NCBI GenBank assembly: GCA_902598305.1
Contig: CACKBL010000002.1
Coordinates: forward strand, 124,001-188,000
Direction: 5' to 3'
DNA: 64,000 nt
DNA from: an uncultured Bacteroidota bacterium
Lineage (GTDB): Bacteria > Bacteroidota > Bacteroidia > Flavobacteriales > Flavobacteriaceae
Shown in pieces: positions 53,866 through 62,659 of this stretch (positions are counted from its first letter, which is position 1; every line of letters begins with the position of its first letter). Made by a program: the position numbers and the translations under genes. The notes beneath the pieces were generated by a model that ran no database searches, was not told the origin of the DNA, and saw nothing but the letters and a program-made list of their open reading frames with translations.

Positions 53866-54089
53866 TAATCTATTTTTTCAACCTCAATTTTTTTTGCGAT
53901 TTCTTCTGTTATTGCTAAATAAAAACCATCTAAAACAATATATAGCAAACCATTTTTTGAAGGGGGTCTCTCTAATGCTATTTCGGCGCCAGGTATGAAT
54001 CCTAGTTGAACAAATTTTGTCGGAACATAGTCTGTATGTACTTTAGTAACTTTAACAGTCTGATTTAATTTTATTTTATCTAAAGTCAT
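53865..54089 (-). CDS. feoA: Ferrous iron transport accessory protein FeoA
   Basis: A 74-residue SH3-like protein, MTLDKIKLNQTVKVTKV with the later QLGFIPGAEIALERPPS (about 30-46) typical of FeoA. It is thought to modulate FeoB. The frame extends 7 codons to ATG 54110, but the predicted transcript start lies close to that codon, so ATG 54089 was chosen. Its stop shares one base with the feoB start. Small size and position before feoB make the call firm. Confidence 0.9.
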   Translation of the reverse strand: MTLDKIKLNQTVKVTKVHTDYVPTKFVQLGFIPGAEIALERPPSKNGLLYIVLDGFYLAITEEIAKKIEVEKID

Positions 54090-54112
54090 TAAATTTAGGA
54101 TGGATAACATAG

Positions 54113-54150
54113 TAAAATTAATCTAAAATGATTGGTTTGCAAAAATGATT
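54113..54150 (-). promoter_or_regulatory. feoAB promoter with overlapping direct repeats
   Basis: On the minus strand TTTTTG (54145-54140), 19 bp, TAATTTTA (54120-54113; one mismatch to TAnnTTTG). The plus strand has AAAATGATT at 54125-54133 and again at 54142-54150, on either side of and overlapping the -33 box. This is a plausible repressor site; a Fur-type iron regulator would fit but the box is not a classic Fur palindrome. Confidence 0.5.
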
Positions 54151-54156
54151 TACAGA

Positions 54157-54828
54157 CTAGTTATATCCTTCAATTAAAATATCTATATCTTCTTTAAGTA
54201 CTTCTATATCTTCATCATCAGTACCATTATAAAAACCTCTGATTCTTTTTTCTCTGTCGACAAGAACAAAATTTTCTGTATGGATCATATCATGAGAATT
54301 ACTTTCTGCATTTTCTTTAACAACTAAAAATGATTTTCTAGCAAGGGAATAAATTTTTGACTTGTCACCTGTCAACAAATTCCAATACTTGTCATCCACC
54401 CCTTTTTCAATTGAATATTCTTTTAGAACTTGTACTGAATCTATTTCTGGAGTTACTGAAAATGACAATAATTTAACTTTTTTCTTATCTTTAATATAAT
54501 TTTGAATTTTCAACATGTTGTCGGTCATTATGGGACAAATTGATGGACATGTTGTGAAGAAAAAATCAGCAACATAAACGAACCCATCGTAATCCTTTTC
54601 TGATATTATTTCTCCATTTTGATTTAAAAATTCGAAACTTTTAATTTTGTGAAATCTCTTCACGTGCTGAATGCTACTATCTACAAGTTCATTATTTACA
54701 TCATTTGGCTGAAAAATTGGTAATTTTTTTTTTGGCGTTAATGCATTATAAAAAAGGTATAGAATAACAAATGCAATTGAAGTAAATATGGCTAGAAATA
54801 ATTTGTACTTATGTATTATTTTATACAT
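54157..54828 (-). CDS. SCO1/SenC family copper chaperone-like protein
   Basis: A 223-residue protein with an N-terminal membrane anchor (LFLAIFTSIAFVILYLFYN, about 11-29) and a thioredoxin-fold domain facing the periplasm. The copper-binding CPSICP motif (about 93-98) is intact, and the third ligand His lies in MIHTENFVLVD (about 181-191). SCO proteins deliver copper to the CuA site of cytochrome c oxidase or act as thiol oxidoreductases. No oxidase gene is in the window. It is the gene before feoA on the same strand, but feoA has its own promoter. Confidence 0.92.
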   Translation of the reverse strand: MYKIIHKYKLFLAIFTSIAFVILYLFYNALTPKKKLPIFQPNDVNNELVDSSIQHVKRFHKIKSFEFLNQNGEIISEKDYDGFVYVADFFFTTCPSICPIMTDNMLKIQNYIKDKKKVKLLSFSVTPEIDSVQVLKEYSIEKGVDDKYWNLLTGDKSKIYSLARKSFLVVKENAESNSHDMIHTENFVLVDREKRIRGFYNGTDDEDIEVLKEDIDILIEGYN

Positions 54829-54908
54829 TAATTATCTTTTGTAAAGCATTTAAAATGTTAAATCAAATATAAATTGAAATATAAACAATACTAAAAGTTT
54901 GAAATGTT

Positions 54909-54916
54909 TATTTTTG
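54909..54916 (+). promoter_or_regulatory. -7 promoter element of rseP
   Basis: TATTTTTG matches TAnnTTTG exactly and ends 20 bp before ATG 54937. No -33 TTTG at proper distance is seen. Confidence 0.45.
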
Positions 54917-54936
54917 TGCCTCAATAGGAAAAATTT

Positions 54937-56250
54937 ATGGAAACTTTTCTAATTAAAGCTTTTCAATTTTTATTAAGCTTGTCTTTAATCGTAGTATTAC
55001 ACGAACTCGGTCATTTCATCCCCGCAAAAATTTTCAAAACCAAGGTTGAAAAGTTTTATCTTTTTTTTGACATTAAATTCTCTATATTCAAAAAGAAAGT
55101 TGGCGATACTATATATGGAATTGGGTGGTTACCCTTGGGAGGTTATGTGAAGATTGCTGGTATGATTGACGAGAGCATGGACTTAGATCAAATGAAAAAA
55201 GATCCTCAGCCATGGGAATTTAGATCAAAACCGGCATGGCAGAGATTGATTATTATGTTAGGGGGGGTTACTGTAAACATTATTTTAGGGTTTCTTATTT
55301 ACATGATGATATTATTTATTTGGGGGAAAGACATTATGCCATACACCGACATGCCTGACGGATTTAATGCTTCACCTGTTGCAAAGTCAATTGGTTTTAG
55401 AGATGGAGACGTAGTACTTGAAGTTGACAATAAAGAATTAGAATTAGTAGTTGATATCAATCGTTATCTTTTTCTAAGAAATTCTAAGAAAGTTAAAGTT
55501 AAACATACTAGTGGGAAGATTGAGGTAATTAATATTCCTGAAAATTTTGCCTCTAGGCTATTTGAAGCTGGTGAAATAATCCCCTTATCACCAAGAATCA
55601 GTAACACTGTTGACAGCATTGTTAAAGGTGGGCCCGCTGATCTCGCAGGAATTAGACCAGGTGATAAAGTTATTGCTCTTTTTGAAGAAAAAATTTCATC
55701 TAGGAACGATATTTCGGTTGACAAGTATTCTAAAAAAGATTCGCTGAAATTTACAATTCAAAGAGAGGGAAACTCAATCGTCAGGTATGTATATCCAAAG
55801 GAGAATTCATTTTTTGGAGGATATTTTAAGCAAAATTTTAAATTAACTCATGTTGGCTTAACATTCTCCGAAAGTATTATTCAGGGCTTTAGTTATGGGT
55901 ATTGGACTCTTTATGAATATATAGCTCAATTCAAATATATTTTTACAAAAAAGGGAGCGTCACAACTAGGTGGCTTTGGTGCAATTGGCAGCTTGTTCCC
56001 CTCAAAATGGGATTGGAAAGGGTTTTGGTCTAGCACCGCCTTAATCTCAATTATACTTGCATTTATGAATATCTTACCCATTCCAGCACTGGATGGAGGA
56101 CATGCAATGTTTCTGATGTATGAAATTATTACTGGAAGAAAAGCGAATGATAAAGTGCTTGAGTATGCACAAGTAATTGGATTCATTTTTCTAATCACAT
56201 TAGTTATTTATGCAAACGGAAATGATCTTTACAGATGGCTTTACACATAA
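54937..56250 (+). CDS. rseP: Site-2 protease RseP (M50)
   Basis: A 437-residue intramembrane zinc metalloprotease. The first helix contains VVLHELGHF (HExxH at residues 22-26). A PDZ-like region at about 205-275 includes GGPADLAGIRPGDKVIAL, and an earlier degenerate PDZ lies at about 145-195. The third zinc ligand is in ILPIPALDGGHAMF (about 377-390, LDG motif). RseP releases sigma factors by cutting anti-sigma factors; the target here is unknown. Upstream is a divergent SCO gene, and downstream a secreted hypothetical protein. Confidence 0.94.
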   Translation: METFLIKAFQFLLSLSLIVVLHELGHFIPAKIFKTKVEKFYLFFDIKFSIFKKKVGDTIYGIGWLPLGGYVKIAGMIDESMDLDQMKKDPQPWEFRSKPAWQRLIIMLGGVTVNIILGFLIYMMILFIWGKDIMPYTDMPDGFNASPVAKSIGFRDGDVVLEVDNKELELVVDINRYLFLRNSKKVKVKHTSGKIEVINIPENFASRLFEAGEIIPLSPRISNTVDSIVKGGPADLAGIRPGDKVIALFEEKISSRNDISVDKYSKKDSLKFTIQREGNSIVRYVYPKENSFFGGYFKQNFKLTHVGLTFSESIIQGFSYGYWTLYEYIAQFKYIFTKKGASQLGGFGAIGSLFPSKWDWKGFWSSTALISIILAFMNILPIPALDGGHAMFLMYEIITGRKANDKVLEYAQVIGFIFLITLVIYANGNDLYRWLYT

Positions 56251-56291
56251 AATATTTTTGTCGTTTTTTTTTCACTAATAATTGTCTTTTC

Positions 56292-56299
56292 TATATTTG
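56292..56299 (+). promoter_or_regulatory. -7 promoter element of the secreted hypothetical gene
   Basis: TATATTTG matches TAnnTTTG exactly and ends 24 bp before ATG 56324. No -33 TTTG at proper distance is seen. Confidence 0.4.
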
Positions 56300-56323
56300 G
56301 GTTATAATGATTAAAAAATCTAT

Positions 56324-56761
56324 ATGAAAAATTTATTTTTTTTATGCTTTCTTTTACTGTTTGTCAATATTTATTCTCAGGAACAGAAAGCTAGCATTGA
56401 AGATTTTGTTGCCGAACATCAAGGTCTTGAAGAAAACGATAGTGGTGAAATAACTCCAATAAACGATAGAGAAATCAACAAAAAAATTCGTTTTTTTATC
56501 GAAGAGAGATTTGTAAACGTCGAATTTACTCGAAACATAATTTGGGACAATTATCAAACTTTTATAAGTCCTTATGATAGATACCACTACCATACTTTTA
56601 TAGTTCAAGTTAAGGTTCAAGGGCATGATAGGTTGAAATATCTTGAAGTCACATATTATCCTAGAACTCAAAAAGTAGAGAGTGGATTTGAGTGGGATGA
56701 TAACTCAATGGAATTTGAAGATAAAACAAAAGTAAAAGAAGTAGAAGCTATTAACTCGTAA
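56324..56761 (+). CDS. Secreted protein of unknown function
   Basis: A 145-residue protein with a signal peptide (MKNLFFLCFLLLFVNIYSQ, cleavage probably after IYS or nearby). The mature part starts with an acidic stretch (about 20-50) and then has a beta-rich region with many aromatic residues (YQTFISPYDRYHYHTFIVQV, about 84-103; LKYLEVTYYP, about 111-120). It ends acidic. No family was recognised. The signal and codon use resemble its neighbours, so it is likely a real exported protein. It is convergent with pdeM. Confidence 0.75.
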   Translation: MKNLFFLCFLLLFVNIYSQEQKASIEDFVAEHQGLEENDSGEITPINDREINKKIRFFIEERFVNVEFTRNIIWDNYQTFISPYDRYHYHTFIVQVKVQGHDRLKYLEVTYYPRTQKVESGFEWDDNSMEFEDKTKVKEVEAINS

Positions 56762-56780
56762 AAGTTTATTTTCTATACTT

Positions 56781-57428
56781 TTATTTGTTTAATTTTTCTT
56801 TTACTTCAATAATTTCCCTTTTTGTTATTACAAACACCTTATCGTTGTTTTTAATTTTTGGAAAGTGCATTCCAGTAAAACCACCAAAAGAAGGTAATAT
56901 TATTTGATTTTTGTTATAAATAAAACATGGCAATTTTATTAATTGTCTTCCTTTTCCGATTAGTTTTACTCCTGGATGGATATGTCCAGAAAAAACAAAA
57001 AAATCATTTATTTTTTTAGGATGATGTGTAAAAAAAAACTTTTCAATTGTTAAATCTTCATAAGATTCAATTCCTATTTGTTTGAATTTATATTTTGGAA
57101 TGATATCATGGTTCCCCCTTATTAAAATAATTTTTAATGAACTTTTTTTAACCCAATTTTCAAACAAAAACCATTCATTATTAAGGGAGCTATGAAATAA
57201 ATCTCCCAAAAAAATTACTCTGGAAAAATTAAGTGAATTTTTTAGTCTAGAAATCTTTTCATAAAAAACTCCTTGAGCTTTTCTAGGAACAGGTATACCA
57301 CTTTTCCTAAAATGTCCTACTTTGCCCAAATGTATATCCGCAAGCAAAAGAGTATCTTTTTCCTTCCAAAATATTGCCCCGGTTTTATGTAAGTAAAAGT
57401 GATTTTTAAAAATGATTATTTCTTTCAT
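56781..57428 (-). CDS. pdeM: Ligase-associated DNA damage response endonuclease PdeM
   Basis: A 215-residue calcineurin-like phosphoesterase. Metal-binding motifs: LLADIHLGKVGHFRKSG (about 28-44), IFLGDLFHS (about 70-78), LIRGNHDII (about 97-105), FFTHHPKK (about 128-135) and FSGHIHPGVKL (about 142-152). In the known gene set it accompanies the ligase, helicase and exonuclease that follow in the same order here. Its ATG overlaps the helicase stop by 4 bp. The role in repair is known from family context rather than from direct biochemistry. Confidence 0.92.
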   Translation of the reverse strand: MKEIIIFKNHFYLHKTGAIFWKEKDTLLLADIHLGKVGHFRKSGIPVPRKAQGVFYEKISRLKNSLNFSRVIFLGDLFHSSLNNEWFLFENWVKKSSLKIILIRGNHDIIPKYKFKQIGIESYEDLTIEKFFFTHHPKKINDFFVFSGHIHPGVKLIGKGRQLIKLPCFIYNKNQIILPSFGGFTGMHFPKIKNNDKVFVITKREIIEVKEKLNK

Positions 57429-59842
57429 TTCATTGACATTTCAAGCTTTAAATACATTTTTCTAATTCGGTCCTCAACGCTTTCAGATGATAATTTACTT
57501 CTAATTCTATCAGTAATTAACGGAAATGATAATGGTGTTGGGTATTTACAGTCTTTCCAAACTATTTTTAGATTTTCAATTTTTTCAAAAGTCCTCTGTA
57601 TTCTTGGACTTTCTATGCCATGATCAAAAGTTTCGTTTATGGCTTGCAGATAAAGTAAGTTCTCGGGTTCGTGTTCTTTAAATACATCATAAAATAATTG
57701 AGATCCCGACTGAAGGTGCTTTGTTTTAACAGGTCTTCTAGGGTATCCCTGAAAAACCAATCCGGAAATTACCGCTATTTCTCTAAATTTTCTCCTGCTC
57801 ATTTCAGAAATATTTATACTTTTTGAAAGGTCATCTAACAAATACTCCTTTGTTAATAAATTATTTTCTAGAAAAATATTTCTATCAAACTCTTGATCTG
57901 ATAAAAGCTCAAATCCGTAATCATTAACGGATATCGTAAAAGTTATGGGTTTTAGTAAGCTAATTCTATATGCAAGTAAACTTGATATTGCCTCGTTGAC
58001 TGCATAACCTTCAAAAAGATAAAATAAAGTATGAAAACCCTCCCTAGTTTTAAATCGCTCAATAAGTAATTCATCACTGTTTGGTATTTTTGATTCTCTG
58101 TTTTGTTGTTTAAAAATACTTTTCAGAGCTTTGAACTCAAGTGTTGAGTAATTTTTTTTGTTGTGAAAAGTATTTTTTAAAAGGTCACTTAAATTAGAAC
58201 TAAAACTAAATCTTCCTCCAATCCAAGCTGGTATTTTAGCTTTTTTTACTTTTGATTTTCTAACTATAACTTCCATCCCATTCAGGGTTAAAAGTTCTAA
58301 ATTTCTCCCTGCAAATGTAAAAACGTCACCCCTAGATAACTTTGATATGAACCATTCCTCAATTGTACCTAAATATTTACCTGTTTGGTATTTGATTTTT
58401 AGTACCGAATCACTAACAATAGTACCCATTGAAAGCCTGTGCCTTAAAGCAACTCCTTTGTCAAGAACGGTCATCATTCCATCTTCTGAAATATGCACTT
58501 TTTTGAATTCATCATAATATTCTAGAGATTGGCTTCCTTTAGTTAAAAAATTTAGAATCCATTTCCATTTATTAGAATTGATTGCATGAAAACTAAATGT
58601 TTTTTTTATTATTGGAAAAATTTGGTCAGGAAAAAACCCTCCTCCAACCGCAAGAGTAGTTAAAAATTGTAACAGTACGTCATAGGAATTAATATGTGGT
58701 AGTCGGTCTTCAATCATTTGTTTTTTAATTCCCTCTTGTAGGGCTACAGATTCAATTAATTCAATTGCGTGGGTGGGAAGAAAATAAATTGTACTAGGAT
58801 TATTTGGTTGGTGTCCACTTCTACCTGCCCTTTGAATAAATCTTCCAACACCTTTGGGACTTCCGACTTGAATGCATGTTTCAACTGGGCTAAAGTCAAC
58901 TCCCAGGTCAAGACTAGAAGTACATACGACAACCTTTAATTTCTTTTCTCTAAGACCATTTTCTACCCATAGCCTTATTTTTTTGTCTATACTTCCATGA
59001 TGCATTGCAATTACTCCAGCTAATTCTGGATAAGAATGAATGATTTTGTGATACCACATTTCACACTGCGAACGCGTATTGGTAAATATTAAAGTCGTTT
59101 TACCTTTTCTAATAATTTTTATAACCTCATCTATCAAATGAGTACCTAAATGACCTCTCCACGGAAATCTCTCCATACTTTTTGGAATTATGGATTTGAC
59201 GTTTATTCTCTTTTTTATTTTAGATGTAATGGTTTTAAAATTATTCCCCAATCCCATTAATATTTCGCCAGCAAGTTCTTTATTCCCTAATGTTGCAGAA
59301 ATACCTATTGTTTTGAGTTTTGGTATTAGAAATCTAAGGTATGAGATAGCTAATTCTGTCTGAACACCTCTTTTTGTTCCTAAAAGCTCATGCCACTCAT
59401 CAACTACTACGGCTCTCAAATTTTTAAAAAAATCTTTGTGTTTTTTTGAACTCAGAAGAACATGTAGACTCTCAGGAGTGGTAATTAAACCAAAAGGAAA
59501 GTTTTGGTTTTGTTTTATTCTTCTACTTTGTGGAGTATCTCCTGTTCTTAAGTCAACTTTTATTCCAGTTTTTAAATCTGAACTTAGCTGTTGTGTGGAT
59601 TTTTGGATTTCAACAGCCAAGGCTCTAAGTGGGGTAATCCATATAATATTTATCCCTTCTTTAATTTCTTTTAATTCAAAATATTCATTCAATATGCCTC
59701 CCCAAATAGCATATGTTTTTCCTGTCCCGGTTGGGGCATGAAGCATTAAATTTTCTCCTTTATTGTAGTGTTCCCAACATTCAATTTGAAAATCCTGAGG
59801 TCTCCAACCATTTGATTTAAACCATTTTTCAACAGGAGTCAT
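57425..59842 (-). CDS. Ligase-associated Lhr-like DEXH helicase
   Basis: An 805-residue superfamily 2 helicase. Walker A is APTGTGKT (residues 36-43), motif II DEWH (about 147-150) and motif III SATLGN (about 182-187). The second RecA domain has TNTRSQCEMW near 255 and QRAGRSGHQPN (motif VI, about 337-347). A long C-terminal Lhr-type winged-helix and DUF4145-like region follows. Such helicases remodel DNA during damage response. It overlaps pdeM and the ligase gene by 4 bp at each end, so the cluster is translated as one unit. Confidence 0.93.
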   Translation of the reverse strand: MTPVEKWFKSNGWRPQDFQIECWEHYNKGENLMLHAPTGTGKTYAIWGGILNEYFELKEIKEGINIIWITPLRALAVEIQKSTQQLSSDLKTGIKVDLRTGDTPQSRRIKQNQNFPFGLITTPESLHVLLSSKKHKDFFKNLRAVVVDEWHELLGTKRGVQTELAISYLRFLIPKLKTIGISATLGNKELAGEILMGLGNNFKTITSKIKKRINVKSIIPKSMERFPWRGHLGTHLIDEVIKIIRKGKTTLIFTNTRSQCEMWYHKIIHSYPELAGVIAMHHGSIDKKIRLWVENGLREKKLKVVVCTSSLDLGVDFSPVETCIQVGSPKGVGRFIQRAGRSGHQPNNPSTIYFLPTHAIELIESVALQEGIKKQMIEDRLPHINSYDVLLQFLTTLAVGGGFFPDQIFPIIKKTFSFHAINSNKWKWILNFLTKGSQSLEYYDEFKKVHISEDGMMTVLDKGVALRHRLSMGTIVSDSVLKIKYQTGKYLGTIEEWFISKLSRGDVFTFAGRNLELLTLNGMEVIVRKSKVKKAKIPAWIGGRFSFSSNLSDLLKNTFHNKKNYSTLEFKALKSIFKQQNRESKIPNSDELLIERFKTREGFHTLFYLFEGYAVNEAISSLLAYRISLLKPITFTISVNDYGFELLSDQEFDRNIFLENNLLTKEYLLDDLSKSINISEMSRRKFREIAVISGLVFQGYPRRPVKTKHLQSGSQLFYDVFKEHEPENLLYLQAINETFDHGIESPRIQRTFEKIENLKIVWKDCKYPTPLSFPLITDRIRSKLSSESVEDRIRKMYLKLEMSMK

Positions 59843-61425
59843 GCTAACAACTTTTTTAAATCTTCAACGGAATTAGCCTCGGCAATTTTTTTGTCATGTC
59901 TTTGTCTTAAAATCCTAGGGAAACGTACTGAAACTCCGCTTTTGTGCCTTGACGACAATGAAACTCCTTCAAATGCTATTTCAAAAACTAATTGAGGTTT
60001 CACTTGTCTTACTGGACCAAATCTATTTAATGTATTTTGCTTCACAAATCTATCAACCTCTTTTATCTCTCTATCATTTAGTCCTGAATATGCCTTAGCA
60101 AAAGTTACCAACTCTCCATTATTCCATAATGCAAAAGTGTAATCCGTATATAAATTTGTTCTTCTTCCGTGACCTCTCATTGCATAAGTCAAAACAGCAT
60201 CAATAGTTTTTGGGTCAGATTTCCATTTCCACCAATTCCCCTTTATTCTTCCAACTTCGTATATTGAGTCTTTTCGTTTTATCATCAGTCCTTCGCTCTT
60301 TTTTTTACTAGCATTTTCCCTCTCCTTCTCAACTTCGTCCCAACTTTCAAATTTCATATGATTGGATAATCTAATCGGAGATGAAAGTTTTGAATTACTT
60401 TTTAAAATGACTTCTAATTTTTTTTGTCTCTCAAACAAAGGTTGAGTCCTTATATCTTTCCCTCCTATTTCAAGAAGATCGTAAGCCATTATAATGATAG
60501 GATTTTCATGCAAATCCCTTTTGGAAATATTTTTTTTTCCAATCCTTTTTTGCAAAGTGTTAAAATCTCCAATTACTCCATTTTTAAAGGGTAATAATTC
60601 ACCATCTATAACCGTTCCATTTGGAAGTTGTTCTGATAAAATTTTTAGTTCAGGGAAATTTTTTGTTATCAAATCTTCACCTCTACTCCATAAGTAAAAA
60701 TTGTCATCTCTAACAATTAATTGCGCTCTCATGCCATCCCACTTATGTTCTATATGCCATTCACTTACATCCGATTTTGAAAATAAATCTAAATCTATTG
60801 GGTAAGCTAGATAAAATGGGTACGGTTTTGATAATTGATCTTTTGGATTAGGATTGATTATTAATTTTTCAAGAGTCGTTGACTGTGGGTCCCATTCTCC
60901 CATTAAACGGTGAGCAATAATATGTTCTTCGATATTTACTGCTTTGGACAAGGCTCTGGTCATCAATTTTTGGCTTATCCCAATTCTAAATCCACCAGTT
61001 AAAATTTTATTAAATACAAATCTTTCATAGTTATTAAAACCCTTCCACCTTTTCAAAATATATTTTTTTTTCTCTTCATCTTTTTTATCTTTTAACGATA
61101 TTATTTCTTTAATACACTCAGTTAAAGATATTTTTATAGAAGAATCATCTTGAGTGATTAATAAAGATATTGTCTCAGCAAGATCTCCAACTATGTGATA
61201 TGATTCTTCAAAAAGCCACTGAGGCAAATTACTCTCCTCTGAGGCCCATTGTCTAAGAAGAGTCGTCGTCAATGGCCTTTTAGGTCTTCTGTGAGACATT
61301 AGAGCGATAGCCCATAGCATATCCTCATTTGAAGATTCTAAAAAATAATTTGATAAAGCTTCAACTTTAAGATTAGTCTTATTTGTGCTGTCAAGAGTTT
61401 TAATTAAGCTTGCAAATTTTCTCAC
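59839..61425 (-). CDS. ATP-dependent DNA ligase
   Basis: A 528-residue ligase. An N-terminal DNA-binding helical domain covers about 1-200. The nucleotidyltransferase motif I with the adenylated Lys is EHKWDGMRAQLI (about 226-237). Motif III is WSRGEDLITKNFPEL, motif IIIa IIMAYDLLEIG, motif IV SEGLMIKRKDS and motif V GNWWKWKSDP. The OB-fold domain at the end contains RFPRILRQRHDKK. It seals nicks in DNA in concert with the adjacent helicase, exonuclease and PdeM. Bacteroidota also use NAD-dependent LigA for replication, so this is an accessory repair ligase. Confidence 0.94.
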   Translation of the reverse strand: MRKFASLIKTLDSTNKTNLKVEALSNYFLESSNEDMLWAIALMSHRRPKRPLTTTLLRQWASEESNLPQWLFEESYHIVGDLAETISLLITQDDSSIKISLTECIKEIISLKDKKDEEKKKYILKRWKGFNNYERFVFNKILTGGFRIGISQKLMTRALSKAVNIEEHIIAHRLMGEWDPQSTTLEKLIINPNPKDQLSKPYPFYLAYPIDLDLFSKSDVSEWHIEHKWDGMRAQLIVRDDNFYLWSRGEDLITKNFPELKILSEQLPNGTVIDGELLPFKNGVIGDFNTLQKRIGKKNISKRDLHENPIIIMAYDLLEIGGKDIRTQPLFERQKKLEVILKSNSKLSSPIRLSNHMKFESWDEVEKERENASKKKSEGLMIKRKDSIYEVGRIKGNWWKWKSDPKTIDAVLTYAMRGHGRRTNLYTDYTFALWNNGELVTFAKAYSGLNDREIKEVDRFVKQNTLNRFGPVRQVKPQLVFEIAFEGVSLSSRHKSGVSVRFPRILRQRHDKKIAEANSVEDLKKLLA

Positions 61426-62423
61426 TTTAGATTTTCTGTTTCTGGTGTTTCTTGTTCGTATTCTGTTTTTTCTGACAGCGCATTTAGTCCTTGTTCATTT
61501 AAATACTTCGCAAAAATATCGGTATAACCATGAGTAGTAATTACATTCTCACATTCTGTTGAATTGATTGCAGATAACAATCCATCCCAGTCTGCATGAT
61601 CAGATAACACAAATGACCTGTCCACAGCTCTTCTTCTTCTTGCACCTCTTATAGCCATCCATCCCGACGCATATCCAGTGGATGTAATTCCAAATTTTTT
61701 ACTCCATGCACTTCCCAAAACAGCAGGTGGTGCAAGTACTAGGTTACCCTCAATTTCCTTTTTTGAGGTATCTCTTGTGATGAGGGTCGTTTTGGGAAAA
61801 TCTATTTTGGATCTTAAAACTTCTGTCATTTTTTCAGTGGCTCCGTGTGTGAAAATTTTTCCAATTTCAGGCTCTAAATTTTTTAACAATCTTTGAATTT
61901 TTCCAAGGGAGTAGCCCATTAATAAACTGGTAACACCATTTGATTTATTTTCAGCCCACCAATTGTTTATTTGATCATGAACTACTTTTGGTTTTTCCCA
62001 CTTATAAACTGGTAATCCAAAAGTACATTCTGTTATGAATGTATTGCATTTGATTGGTTCATAAGGAGTAGAAATTTTATCATCCTGGGTTTTAAAATCG
62101 CCTGTGAAAACCCAAACTTCACCTTTATATTCTACTCTTATTTGCGACGAGCCGGGAACATGTCCAGCAGGATGGAATGAAAAAGTAACACCATTGATTT
62201 GAAATTTGTCTCCATATTTTTTTCCCAAAACACTAATATCTCCTAACCTGTGTTTTAAAATAGGGACATTATCGATTTGGGTTATATAACTTTTACTACC
62301 CCATCTTGCGTGATCAGAATGCCCGTGAGTAATTATCGCTTTTTTTACTCCCCTCCAAGGGTCTAAATAAACATCAGCCTTAGAACAATAGATACCATTA
62401 GATGTAAATTCGAGTAATTTCAT
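61422..62423 (-). CDS. Ligase-associated DNA damage response exonuclease (metallo-beta-lactamase fold)
   Basis: A 333-residue nuclease of the metallo-beta-lactamase/beta-CASP group, related to SNM1/Artemis. The zinc motif THGHSDHARWGS is at residues 32-43, and later ligands are in HPAGHVPGSSQI (about 84-95), FTGDFKTQ (about 106-113) and VLSDHADWDGL (about 271-281). First gene in the order exonuclease, ligase, helicase, pdeM on the minus strand, each overlapping by 4 bp. The conserved gene order makes the assignment firm. Confidence 0.92.
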   Translation of the reverse strand: MKLLEFTSNGIYCSKADVYLDPWRGVKKAIITHGHSDHARWGSKSYITQIDNVPILKHRLGDISVLGKKYGDKFQINGVTFSFHPAGHVPGSSQIRVEYKGEVWVFTGDFKTQDDKISTPYEPIKCNTFITECTFGLPVYKWEKPKVVHDQINNWWAENKSNGVTSLLMGYSLGKIQRLLKNLEPEIGKIFTHGATEKMTEVLRSKIDFPKTTLITRDTSKKEIEGNLVLAPPAVLGSAWSKKFGITSTGYASGWMAIRGARRRRAVDRSFVLSDHADWDGLLSAINSTECENVITTHGYTDIFAKYLNEQGLNALSEKTEYEQETPETENLK

Positions 62424-62458
62424 TTAATAAATATTTAATCATGAAAATGCTTTTAAAT

Positions 62459-62626
62459 TTAACCTTTCCATGTTCCTCCATACATATAACTATCATTTCT
62501 AGGTTTTACAATCAATAAGCAAACTTTACAAATAAAAACCCAATCCTTATTAGAATAATGTTTTGATAGATATTTTACTCTATAAAGGCTGTTAAATTCA
62601 TTTTTACATTTCTCGCATTTCTTCAT
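62459..62626 (-). CDS. 55-residue double-CxxC protein (possible zinc ribbon)
   Basis: The minus strand from ATG 62626 to TAA 62459 encodes MKKCEKCKNEFNSLYRVKYL, then IS-type residues and WVFICKVCLLIV (about 29-40), ending in YMYGGTWKG. Two CxxC pairs (Cys4/Cys7 and Cys33/Cys36) are spaced like a small zinc ribbon. Similar short proteins ending in YGGTWK-type tails occur in Flavobacteriaceae. It lies 36 bp upstream of the ligase-associated exonuclease on the same strand and may be co-transcribed with that cluster. Function unknown. Confidence 0.68.
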   Translation of the reverse strand: MKKCEKCKNEFNSLYRVKYLSKHYSNKDWVFICKVCLLIVKPRNDSYMYGGTWKG

Positions 62627-62640
62627 TTATTTCAATATCC

Positions 62641-62648
62641 TATTTTTG
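62641..62648 (+). promoter_or_regulatory. -7 promoter element of the Kazal-domain lipoprotein gene
   Basis: TATTTTTG matches TAnnTTTG exactly and ends 11 bp before ATG 62660. Confidence 0.4.
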
Positions 62649-62659
62649 TAGTTTATAAA

